Source: JBNKVT01 sp050299335 (GTDB lineage Bacteria; Pseudomonadota; Alphaproteobacteria; Rhodobacterales; Rhodobacteraceae). Taken from it: 39,505 nucleotides of DNA. The position numbers and the translations under genes were made by a program. The DNA lies in contig JBNKVT010000048.1 in assembly GCA_050299335.1 (NCBI GenBank), forward strand, positions 1 to 39,505, read 5' to 3'. The notes beneath the pieces were generated by a model that made no database searches, was not told the DNA's origin, and saw only the letters and a program-made list of their open reading frames with translations. Below are positions 7,760 to 15,622 of this stretch, one piece after another; position 1 is the first letter of the stretch, and the number at the start of each line of letters is the position of its first letter.

Positions 7760-8559
7760 TACCGCTCCGGTTCCCTGAGCCGCGCGGCGCGTTTTTCCAG
7801 AAAGGCCTTCAGCCGCTCCTCCGCTTCGGGACTGGTCGCGGTAAAGGATGCCATCAGCGACTCGACAAACAGCCCGTCCTCCGAGGACATGTCCTGGATC
7901 CGCGGCAAGGCATGAATGACGGCGTAATTCGACATCTCGGCATTGCCCGCCGCCCGCGCCGCCAGTTCCGTCGCCTTGGCCAGCGCCGCGCCCTTGGGCA
8001 CCACATATTGCACCACGTTCCAGCGTTCGGCTTCCTCGGCCGAGATCACCCGGCCGGTCAGCATCAGGTCCGTCATCCGTGCCGTGCCCATCAGAGCCGC
8101 CACCCGCACCGCTCCGCCGCCGCCGACGAAAATCCCCCTCTGACCTTCCGGCAGCGCAAAGAAGGAACTGGCGTCCGCAACCCGAACATGGGTCGAGGCC
8201 GCCAGTTCCAGCCCCCCACCGACAACCGCGCCGTGCAGGGCCGAGAACCACGGCAGACCCCCACGCTGTATCTGCGCGAATATGCGATGCCAGCGTCGCG
8301 AGCCGTGCACGCCTTCGAACGGCGTCTTCTTCACATGCTCGGCAAGATCGAGCCCGGCGCAGAAATGATCGCCATGCCCGAAGATCACCCCGGCCTTCGC
8401 CTCGGCCTCTGCCCGGCCCACGGCCACGGCGATTGCCTCCACGAAACGGTCACTGATCGCGTTGCGCTTCTCGGGCCGATTCAGCCCGATGAAGGCGATC
8501 TCGTCCTTGACCTCGTAGGTCAGGAACGTCTCTATATCCGCACTGGCGTCGATGACCAT
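7759..8559 (-). CDS. enoyl-CoA hydratase/isomerase family, probable hydroxycinnamoyl-CoA hydratase-lyase
   Basis: A 266-residue crotonase-fold enzyme. The start at 8559 (MVIDASADIETF) is chosen because the crotonase domain begins at once; upstream in-frame Met codons lie in the divergent promoter region. Landmarks: IAFIGLNRPEKRNAIS, the oxyanion-hole segments HFCAGLDL (about residue 66) and GAVVGGGLELA (about 111), and FALPEGQRGIF, whose Glu aligns with the catalytic Glu of hydroxycinnamoyl-CoA hydratase-lyase. That enzyme turns feruloyl- or coumaroyl-CoA into the aldehyde and acetyl-CoA. Adjacency to a divergent feruloyl-CoA-synthetase-like gene supports this, but a simple hydratase acting before a beta-ketoacyl cleavage step is equally possible. 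It is the first gene of the minus-strand operon. Confidence 0.85.
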   Translation of the reverse strand: MVIDASADIETFLTYEVKDEIAFIGLNRPEKRNAISDRFVEAIAVAVGRAEAEAKAGVIFGHGDHFCAGLDLAEHVKKTPFEGVHGSRRWHRIFAQIQRGGLPWFSALHGAVVGGGLELAASTHVRVADASSFFALPEGQRGIFVGGGGAVRVAALMGTARMTDLMLTGRVISAEEAERWNVVQYVVPKGAALAKATELAARAAGNAEMSNYAVIHALPRIQDMSSEDGLFVESLMASFTATSPEAEERLKAFLEKRAARLREPER

Positions 8560-8641
8560 CCCCCTATTGTTTCCGTGGAAACTGTTTCCCAGTAGACAAT
8601 ATTTGTCGCACATGTCAAGCTTCGGAAGTGGGAGGTGCGCC
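8560..8641. promoter_or_regulatory. divergent control region with candidate MarR operator
   Basis: The 82 bases between the hydratase and ligase genes hold a perfect 14-base palindrome GTTTCCGTGGAAAC (8569-8582), followed one base later by a third GTTTCC (8584-8589). Outer ATTGT (8566-8570) and ACAAT (8596-8600) form a wider inverted pair. MarR-family operators are usually palindromes of this size in exactly such divergent regions. No unambiguous -35/-10 pair could be assigned for either gene. Confidence 0.55.
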
Positions 8642-10471
8642 ATGTCAGGGTTGCGTAGTGTCAAACTGTGGGACGCGAAGATCGTCACCGAGGAGCGGGA
8701 CGACGGCAGCATCCTTGTCTATCAGTCCGACCCGCTTGGCGCCTACCCCGACAAGCTGGGCGAGAAGCTGGTCCATTGGGCCAAGGCTGCGCCTGACCGC
8801 ACCTTTATCGCGCAGCGCGAGAATGGCGGCGACTGGCGACGGATCAGCTACGCGCAGGCTCTGGCGTCGGTCCGCAGCCTCGGCACCGCGCTTCTGGCCT
8901 TCGATCTGTCGCCTGACCGCCCGCTGGTGATCCTGTCCGGCAACGATCTCGATCATGCACTTCTTGGCCTCGCAGCCCAGTATATCGGCGTGCCCTACGC
9001 ACCGCTCTCGGTCCCCTATTCGCTGGCCTCGACCGACCACGGCAAGCTCAAGGACATTGCCGCCACGATCACGCCCGGTGCAGTTTTCGCCGCCGACGGT
9101 ACCGCCTTCGCGAGCGCCATCGACGCCGCCTTCCCAGGCCTCCCGGTCATCGTCTCGAAGAACCCGATCAGCGGCCGCGCCTGCCACCTCTTCGCCGACA
9201 TGCTGGATACCACCCCGAGCGAGGCTGTCGATGCCGCCTTCGCCGCCACCGGCCCCGACACGATCGGCAAATTCCTGTTCACGTCCGGCTCCACCGGCTC
9301 GCCGAAGCCGGTGATCCAGAGCCAGCGCATGATGTGCGCCAATCAGAAGATGGTCGCCGACTGCTACGCCTTCATGCGCGACGAGCCGCCCGTGGTCGTC
9401 GACTGGGCGCCCTGGAACCACACCGCTTCAGGCAACAAGGTCTTCAACATGGTGCTCTTCAATGGCGGCACCTATTATATCGACGAGGGCAAGCCGACGC
9501 CCAAGCTGATGGCCGAAACCATCCGCAACCTCAAGGAAATCTCGCCGACCTGGTATTTCAACGTACCGGTCGGCTACGAGATGCTGGTCGCGGCCATGGA
9601 CGCCGATCATGCCTTGCGCGATACGTTCTACCGCGACCTCAAGATGCAGATGTATGCCGGGGCCGGCATCGCCCAGCATACCTGGGACGCCCTCAACCGG
9701 CTGTCCGAAGAGTCCATCGGCAGCCGGGTCCTGCTGACCACCGGCCTCGGCGCCACCGAGACCGGCCCGTTTTCGCTGATGTGTACCGAAGCGCAGTCCA
9801 CCGCCGGCAATGTCGGCATCCCCGCCAGAGGCTGTATCCTGAAACTGGTGCCGGTCGGCGACCGTCTCGAAGCCCGCCTCAAGGGCCCGCATATCACGCC
9901 GGGCTACTGGCGCAGCCCCGACCTGACGGCGGAGGCCTTCGACGCGGAGGGTTTCTACCGCATCGGCGACGCCCTGAAATTCGCCGTGCCGGGCGACGCG
10001 GCGCGCGGCTTCTTCTTCGACGGCCGCATCGCCGAGAACTTCAAGCTCAACACCGGCACCTGGGTCGCCGTCGGCCCCCTGCGCACCGCCCTCGTCAACG
10101 CGCTCGGAGGCCTCGCCCGCGACGCGGTCCTCACCGGCGAAAATCGCAAGGAGATCGGCGCGCTGCTCCTGCCCGATTTCGCCGCCTTGCGCGCCCTCCT
10201 TCCGAAATCGGACCAATCGCTGCCCGATGACGCGCTTCTCAGGCACCCGACGATCCGCGAGACCCTGAATGCCCGGAAATCCGCCTTCAATGCCACCGCC
10301 ACCGGTTCCTCAACCCGCATCGGCCCCATGGAATTCCTCACCGTGCCCCTGTCGATGGACAAGGGTGAGGTGACCGACAAGGGCTCGGTCAACCAGCGCG
10401 CCGTGCTGCGCAATCATTCCGAATATGTCGAGGCGCTTTACGGACCCAATGACGGAACGATAAAATCCTAA
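8642..10471 (+). CDS. fcs: feruloyl-CoA synthetase-like acyl-CoA ligase
   Basis: A 609-residue ANL-superfamily ligase that would join CoA to a hydroxycinnamic acid using ATP. The P-loop motif FTSGSTGSPKPVIQSQ lies near residue 217, followed by the hydroxycinnamate-ligase-type stretch VVDWAPWNHTASGN, the A5 motif TGLGATETGPF near 373, and a hinge region GRIAENFKLNTGTWV near 465 instead of the usual GRxxDxIK. This altered hinge and the length are features of the FCS-type group. The start at 8642 is supported by GGGAGG eight bases upstream; earlier in-frame ATGs lie in the operator region. It is divergent from the hydratase/MarR/amidohydrolase/TRAP operon, which places it as the first cytoplasmic step of the same pathway. 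Its preferred acid (ferulate, coumarate, caffeate) is not determined. Confidence 0.88.
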   Translation: MSGLRSVKLWDAKIVTEERDDGSILVYQSDPLGAYPDKLGEKLVHWAKAAPDRTFIAQRENGGDWRRISYAQALASVRSLGTALLAFDLSPDRPLVILSGNDLDHALLGLAAQYIGVPYAPLSVPYSLASTDHGKLKDIAATITPGAVFAADGTAFASAIDAAFPGLPVIVSKNPISGRACHLFADMLDTTPSEAVDAAFAATGPDTIGKFLFTSGSTGSPKPVIQSQRMMCANQKMVADCYAFMRDEPPVVVDWAPWNHTASGNKVFNMVLFNGGTYYIDEGKPTPKLMAETIRNLKEISPTWYFNVPVGYEMLVAAMDADHALRDTFYRDLKMQMYAGAGIAQHTWDALNRLSEESIGSRVLLTTGLGATETGPFSLMCTEAQSTAGNVGIPARGCILKLVPVGDRLEARLKGPHITPGYWRSPDLTAEAFDAEGFYRIGDALKFAVPGDAARGFFFDGRIAENFKLNTGTWVAVGPLRTALVNALGGLARDAVLTGENRKEIGALLLPDFAALRALLPKSDQSLPDDALLRHPTIRETLNARKSAFNATATGSSTRIGPMEFLTVPLSMDKGEVTDKGSVNQRAVLRNHSEYVEALYGPNDGTIKS

Positions 10472-10548
10472 GCAAATTGTTCCGCGATTTTACCTGATCT
10501 AAAGTTCCAGACGCAAATGTCCGCCCGAATACAATCGAGGCAAAACAT

Positions 10549-13092
10549 ATGCGCATTCGTATCGGCCACAAGATGGCGGCACTGGTTCTGCTGCCGGCAA
10601 TCATGCTCGTCATCGCGGCAACCATGTTGACCAGCGACAAAAGACAGGCCGCCCGCGACGCAGCCTCGGTCGTCACGTTGATCGAACTGCACAATATCGC
10701 CAGCGCCCTCATCCACGAGTTGCAGGTCGAACGCGGACTGTCTGCTGGATTCATATCGGCCGAGGGCAAAGGATCGTTTTCCTCGAAACTGAACGCACAA
10801 CAGCCGATCACCGACGCCGCCCTCGATCGGTACCTCACCTCCGACGACAAGATGATCCCCGAGGTTCGAGACCTTTTGGGCGAACTGCAGAGCCACCGCG
10901 AAGTCGTGCAGAATCTCAGCGTCACCGTGCCTGAAATGGCGGCGTGGTATTCTGATACGATCAGCGCGCTGATCGATCAGACCGCTCACCGCGCGGAAAA
11001 GATCGAGGACGCCGGGCTTCTGATCCGCGTCACGGCACTCGACGCGCTGATCATGGCGCAGGAATCGATGGGCCAGGAACGCGCTCTGGGTGCCGGGGGT
11101 TTCACCAGCGGTTTCACCGCCAGGACGTTGCAGAACATGGCGCGGACCCGGGCACAGGAAGAAGCCTTCCTGGCCAGCTATCGCAGCCACGCCGACGCCG
11201 ACCTCATGCAACCTCTCGAGGCCTTCCTGGCCTCGCCGGAAGTGACCGAAGTCGCGCGGCTGCGCCAGATCGCTTTGGACAGTGTCGAAACCGGCGACAC
11301 TGCGGGGATCGACGGCTCGGTCTGGTTCGCGGCCGCAAGCGCCAAACTCGACAGGGCCCGGCAATTGGAACTGGAAATCGCCGATCGTCTCAGCCGCTCG
11401 GCCGAGCTTTCCCGCGAGGCGGCCACAAGGCAAAGCCTCGCGGTGATCGTCGTTTTCGTGGTGGCGGCAATCCTGCTGGCGGTCAGCACGGTGTTGTTGG
11501 TGCGCGCCGTGGTATTGGCGCTGGCGCGGCTGGAAACCCAGATCAAGCGCGCCGCCATAGGCGAAAGCATTACCTTTGGCAGCATGGACCTGCAGCGCTC
11601 GGATGAAATCGGTGAAGTGATGCGCGCAGCACTCGATATCCAGAAGATCACCGACCGCGCCCGAAGTGCCGCGGCCGGTCTGGATGCGGCTTCATCCGCG
11701 ATCGTTGTCACCAATGCGCAAGGGGCGATCGCCCATGCCAACCCGGCCTTCGGGCGCTATATCGGCGAATCCGGCGCACTGATGCGCGAGCGCGGTGTCG
11801 ATACCAAGGCGCTCGACGGCGCGTCCCTGACCCGCGTGCTGCCCGAGACCTCCGACATCGTCTCCGAACTCGGGGGCGGCAAGACGGCGCTTGAGGCCCG
11901 TATCGATTTTGACGGTCGCCGGTTCCGGGTCAGCGCGGCAGCGATCATGGACGGCGACGGAACCTGTGTCGGAGCCGTGCTGCAATTCATGGAGATCACC
12001 AAGCGCGACGCGCTGGAAAAACAGGTCTTCGACATGGTCGACCGGGCCACCAACGGCGATTTCTCGGTGCGTTTGCAGAGCGACATCGACGACGATTTCC
12101 TGCAGAAGATCGTTTCCGCGCTCAACGGCCTGTCTGCCGGAACCCAGGCATTCCTCGAGGACATGGGCCGGTCGGTCGGCGCGCTGGCTTCGGGCGATCT
12201 CCGCCAGGAGGTGACGGGCCGGTACGAAGGCTCGCTTGGGCTACTGGCGGATAACGTCAACACGGCAATAGCCGATATGGCAGGCATGGTGAAAGCGATC
12301 CGAAATGCCGCGCACAGTATCGGTGGCTCGTCGGGCGTTCTCTCGCGGGATGCCACCCAGCTGGCGAGCGCGTCTGAAGGCCAGGCGGCCATGGTCGAGG
12401 AAACCTCCGCCGCGATGGAGGAGATGAGCGGCAACGTCTCTTCGAACAGTGAAAACACCGCCCATGCGCGGGCGGTCTCGGACGATGTCCAGGCCAGGAC
12501 CAGCGGCCAGCGCGAGATCGTCGGACGCGCCGTCGAGGCGATGCGCAACCTGTCGTCCAGTTCGCAGCGCATGACCGAAATAGTCGATGTCATCGAATCG
12601 ATCTCGTTTCAGACCAATCTGCTGGCCCTGACCGCCGCGGTCGAAGCGGCGCGCGCCGGTGAAAGCGGCCGCGGTTTCGCCGTTGTCGCCTCGGAGGTAC
12701 GGACGCTGGCGCAGCGGGCGGCGGATGCCGCCGGCGACATTAAGACACTGATCACCGACAGCGTCAGCCACGTCAAGGAGGGTGTCGACATGGTCAGCCG
12801 CACCGACGAAGCCCTGAACGAAATGTCTGAATTGATCGGCAAAATCAGCGTCGCCATCGCCGATATCGACACTGCCAGCCGCGAACAGTCGATCGGCATT
12901 TCCGAGATCTCAAAGGCGGTCGCCACCGTCGACAGTGCCACCCAGTCCAACGCCGAACTGGCCGACCGCAGCTCGCGCGCATCACGCAAGCTCGAAGAAC
13001 AGGCCCAGAATCTTATCGCGGTCGTCGAAGGGTTCAAGGTCCCTGGCACCGAAGATGCCACCAGTGACGACCGCGAGATACGCGTCGCTTGA
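10549..13092 (+). CDS. methyl-accepting chemotaxis protein with NIT sensor domain
   Basis: An 847-residue chemoreceptor. Order: membrane segment 1 (about residues 9-28), an extracytoplasmic NIT-type domain (about 40-290, opening with the hallmark LQVERGLSAGFIS and later ITDAALDRYL), membrane segment 2 (about 297-321), HAMP (about 321-375), a PAS-like domain (about 378-490, SAIVVTNAQGAIAHANPAF), a second HAMP-like stretch (about 510-580) and the signalling coiled coil (about 590-830). The hairpin tip reads FQTNLLALTAAVEAARAGE; the usual Asn before the AAVEAARAGE run is Thr. NIT domains sense nitrate/nitrite in some receptors, so that ligand is a hypothesis. There is no C-terminal CheR-docking pentapeptide. 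ATG at 10549 has GAGG about seven bases upstream. It is transcribed alone, 77 bases after the ligase gene. Confidence 0.93.
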   Translation: MRIRIGHKMAALVLLPAIMLVIAATMLTSDKRQAARDAASVVTLIELHNIASALIHELQVERGLSAGFISAEGKGSFSSKLNAQQPITDAALDRYLTSDDKMIPEVRDLLGELQSHREVVQNLSVTVPEMAAWYSDTISALIDQTAHRAEKIEDAGLLIRVTALDALIMAQESMGQERALGAGGFTSGFTARTLQNMARTRAQEEAFLASYRSHADADLMQPLEAFLASPEVTEVARLRQIALDSVETGDTAGIDGSVWFAAASAKLDRARQLELEIADRLSRSAELSREAATRQSLAVIVVFVVAAILLAVSTVLLVRAVVLALARLETQIKRAAIGESITFGSMDLQRSDEIGEVMRAALDIQKITDRARSAAAGLDAASSAIVVTNAQGAIAHANPAFGRYIGESGALMRERGVDTKALDGASLTRVLPETSDIVSELGGGKTALEARIDFDGRRFRVSAAAIMDGDGTCVGAVLQFMEITKRDALEKQVFDMVDRATNGDFSVRLQSDIDDDFLQKIVSALNGLSAGTQAFLEDMGRSVGALASGDLRQEVTGRYEGSLGLLADNVNTAIADMAGMVKAIRNAAHSIGGSSGVLSRDATQLASASEGQAAMVEETSAAMEEMSGNVSSNSENTAHARAVSDDVQARTSGQREIVGRAVEAMRNLSSSSQRMTEIVDVIESISFQTNLLALTAAVEAARAGESGRGFAVVASEVRTLAQRAADAAGDIKTLITDSVSHVKEGVDMVSRTDEALNEMSELIGKISVAIADIDTASREQSIGISEISKAVATVDSATQSNAELADRSSRASRKLEEQAQNLIAVVEGFKVPGTEDATSDDREIRVA

Positions 13093-13200
13093 GGCGGCGG
13101 CGTCCTGCTGCCGCTGCCGGTCTGTACATCTCCTCAGTCGACGCGATTGGCGACTCGCAAAAGATGCGCGAATTCGCACTCAATGGCAGACAAGGGGGAC

Positions 13201-13246
13201 CCGAAATATTTCAAATATTTCGGCCGCATTTTTTGAAAAAATGCGG
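13201..13246. repeat. double 23-bp palindrome, copy 1
   Basis: Two palindromes lie end to end. The first (13201-13223) has arm CCGAAATATTT, one central base, and the exact complement; the second (13224-13246) has arm CCGCATTTTTT, one central base, and the exact complement. All 22 paired positions match in each. It sits between convergent genes. Two related pairs are at 16959-17004 and 35496-35541; relative to those this copy is inverted (order reversed). Confidence 0.8.
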
Positions 13247-13415
13247 GTCCGGACCGCACCGGATCTAAAGCCAGACAGGCAGAACTTGAAGGCACATACC
13301 GCCGCGCGTGCATCCCACACGGGAGAATTGCCCCGGCACACCGTCCCCTTTCACCTTACAAACCCGGTCGCGTCCACAAGCAAAAACACACGCACCGTCA
13401 ACTGCTTCATCCTTT

Positions 13416-13439
13416 AAAATCGGGAAAAAGTCCCGTTTT
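13416..13439. terminator. hairpin with flanking A/T runs
   Basis: AAAA-T-CGGGA (13416-13425) pairs with TCCCGTTTT (13431-13439) apart from one bulged T, loop AAAAG. With T-rich ends on both strands and its place 37 bases beyond the minus-strand gene, it could terminate transcription from either side. Confidence 0.5.
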
Positions 13440-13476
13440 ACGCGCGTGCAAACCCGGCAAGCCACCCTGCACCCTG

Positions 13477-15588
13477 TCACCCGAACCCCTTGCCGAAATC
13501 TACCTTGCCGAGCCATTCCGGCCGATCGATCAACGGATTCCGGTTGCCCTGCACCCTGGCAATTTCAGCGTTACGGTGCCACTCGTACAACCCCGGCGGC
13601 TCCGCCTCCGCCCAGTCCAGCAGCAGGCCGACATTCGACTTCACGAACTCCTTTTTCGACCCCCGCTTCACATCCCCAACCGCACCTGGATAGCGCAGCA
13701 CGAAATACAGCGTCGCCCGCGCCACCGCCCCTTTGCCCGCCGCCGGTTCGAACCGCTTGCCATCCCTCAACCCGCATTGCGGCCGTGACGCCTCAAGTGC
13801 CGGATCCAGCATCGCCTCGGCGACCGAGATCTCCTGCCCCCTGATCTCCGCTTCCTCCGCATCGGAGAACTCCGAATAGGGAATATTGCCACGGAACGAG
13901 TTGCAGCCCCACTCGCAGGTAAAGAGGTGATGCAGATCCGCCTTCTGCGCCTTCTTTTCCGCCTCGCCCTTGAACCAGGATTGCGGCACCACATGCTCGC
14001 AGTTGAAGGCCGAGGACGCCTCCAGCGCCAGGTCGATCATCTCCCGGTCGACATCGCTGAGAGCCATCACCTCCACCGCCTTCGCCTCGGCCACGGCACG
14101 GACCTCGGCTTCGAACGCCGCCATTTCGGCCAGGAACAGTTCCTCGGCCATCGCCGCACCGGAATAGATGCTTTTCAGCGTCTCGTCGGGATGCCGGTCG
14201 ATCCAGGGATAGAGATGCCGGTGCCGCGCCTTGTCATAGGTGAAGACGGTCTCATGAGTTGCTTTGACCAACCCGTGCAGCGCGTCATACATCTCCGCCT
14301 TGGTCAGCCCAGCGTCGATGCCGCTGTAATAGGCCTCGGCCGCTGCCTGGTCGGCCGGGGCGTCGTAATAGGGCCCCCGCGACTCGAAGACCGAGGCTTC
14401 GGCCTGCACCTGCGTATCGGGCAGCGCCGCGGCAGGCGCGGACACGGACGGCGGCGCCACAGTGCCGGGAGGGCTGATTTGGACATGAACATCCCAATGT
14501 CCGCCGGCCAGCCGCCCACCGCCGAAGAGACCGGCCGGCGATCCCAGGCCGCCGTGGCCGGCCATTTCACCCAGGGGAGCGGGCGTAAAGCACAGCTCGA
14601 ACAAGGCCCGGTGCTCGGGGCTGAGGGGACGGGCGCGCATCTCTTCGACGATCCGGCTAACGCGCACACCTTCATTGGCCACCCAATGGATGCTCTCGGG
14701 CGCGTCGATACCTTGCCGAAAGGGGGTGCCGTCCGTCTTCAGCCAGTTGCCCGCGTCGTCCTTTGCCGGAACGCCGGCATGATGCAGAGCTGCCAGCTGC
14801 CACTGGTCATTCAGCGCCGGAGAGCCTGAGGACCCGCCCTTGGTATCCGTGGAGTAAATGAAATAGTCCCCTTCGGGGCCCAGCACAAAGTTCTCGCGGA
14901 TGGCGATCTGCATTCGTTCGCCGGCAGGGTGCTGGATGATGTTGATCGGTTCGCCCACCACCGCCTTGCCCGAGGCGGCGATAAGATGAATCCAGCCCCG
15001 CGCCGCCAGCTGCTGGCCTTCCGCGTTCACCGGCTCCACGGCGACGAGAGTGAAGTCCAGCCGCGACGCCGGGTCAGTCTGAAAGAACCGCCCGGGCTGC
15101 AAGCGAAAGCGTTGCGGCACCGCCGTATTTCCGGCGGCATCGAGCATATAGTCAAACTCGATCGTGCTGGCCGAAGCTGTGTCCATATCCGCCAGCACAT
15201 GATTGTTGGTCATCATCAGCGACGGCGAGACCATGAATCCCGTCCCGTAGCCCCTGAGGTGCCCGGCTCCGTCCTTCACCGAAATCCGGCAGACCGCCCG
15301 CGCCGCCTTTATGCCGCCCTCGAAAAAGGCCACCCCCATCAATTCGTTCTGTGCGATGATCCGTTCCAGCGCCAGCGCCTCGGCCTCTTCGCCGCGCGCC
15401 TTGCGCTCCAGCAAGTCCGCGGCCAGGTCGGGACGCCCTTGCTGGATGAAACGGGTTACATAGCGCCCGGTGCCGTCCGTCGGTCGGCCGTCTTTCGTGC
15501 CACCGGATTCCGCTTCGATCTCGGCGAGCCGCGCGGCATGTCGGCAGGTCGCCTCCTCGCAGAGTTTGGTGCTGAAAATCTCGTTCAT
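13477..15588 (-). CDS. trypsin-like serine protease fused to endonuclease I domain
   Basis: A 703-residue two-enzyme fusion. Residues about 80-320 form a chymotrypsin-fold protease: GTGFMVSPSLMMTNNHVL with His130, LDFTLVAV with Asp178 and GGSSGSPAL with Ser254 complete the triad. A glycine/proline/alanine-rich linker (about 340-400) leads to an endonuclease-I-type ββα-metal domain (about 415-695): FNCEHVVPQSWF with catalytic His532, DLHHLF (551-556), CNSFRGNIPYSEF (562-574) and the C-terminal GNRNPLIDRPEW. All key residues appear intact. There is no signal peptide, whereas classical endonuclease I is exported, so it may act in the cytoplasm. The N-terminal 80 residues are helical and unassigned. 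ATG at 15588 has a G-rich ribosome site; an EEP nuclease gene lies 34 bases upstream, so the two form an operon. I recall related proteases fused to DNA/RNA non-specific nucleases; function is unknown to me. Confidence 0.85.
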   Translation of the reverse strand: MNEIFSTKLCEEATCRHAARLAEIEAESGGTKDGRPTDGTGRYVTRFIQQGRPDLAADLLERKARGEEAEALALERIIAQNELMGVAFFEGGIKAARAVCRISVKDGAGHLRGYGTGFMVSPSLMMTNNHVLADMDTASASTIEFDYMLDAAGNTAVPQRFRLQPGRFFQTDPASRLDFTLVAVEPVNAEGQQLAARGWIHLIAASGKAVVGEPINIIQHPAGERMQIAIRENFVLGPEGDYFIYSTDTKGGSSGSPALNDQWQLAALHHAGVPAKDDAGNWLKTDGTPFRQGIDAPESIHWVANEGVRVSRIVEEMRARPLSPEHRALFELCFTPAPLGEMAGHGGLGSPAGLFGGGRLAGGHWDVHVQISPPGTVAPPSVSAPAAALPDTQVQAEASVFESRGPYYDAPADQAAAEAYYSGIDAGLTKAEMYDALHGLVKATHETVFTYDKARHRHLYPWIDRHPDETLKSIYSGAAMAEELFLAEMAAFEAEVRAVAEAKAVEVMALSDVDREMIDLALEASSAFNCEHVVPQSWFKGEAEKKAQKADLHHLFTCEWGCNSFRGNIPYSEFSDAEEAEIRGQEISVAEAMLDPALEASRPQCGLRDGKRFEPAAGKGAVARATLYFVLRYPGAVGDVKRGSKKEFVKSNVGLLLDWAEAEPPGLYEWHRNAEIARVQGNRNPLIDRPEWLGKVDFGKGFG

Positions 15589-15622
15589 TGCAATTCCCCC
15601 ATCCAGCGTTCAGGCGTGGCGT

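Larger units (their letters stand above)
13093..13476. other. intergenic region between convergent genes with two palindromic structures
   Basis: About 384 bases between the chemoreceptor and the protease-nuclease gene, which end towards each other. It holds the double palindrome at 13201-13246 and a hairpin CGGGA/TCCCG flanked by AAAA/TTTT at 13416-13439 (one bulged T). No convincing small gene is seen. Confidence 0.5.

Noticed and set aside
13201..13246. CRISPR-like repeat
   Set aside because: The units are abutting palindromes without spacers and occur only once per site; no cas gene is present.
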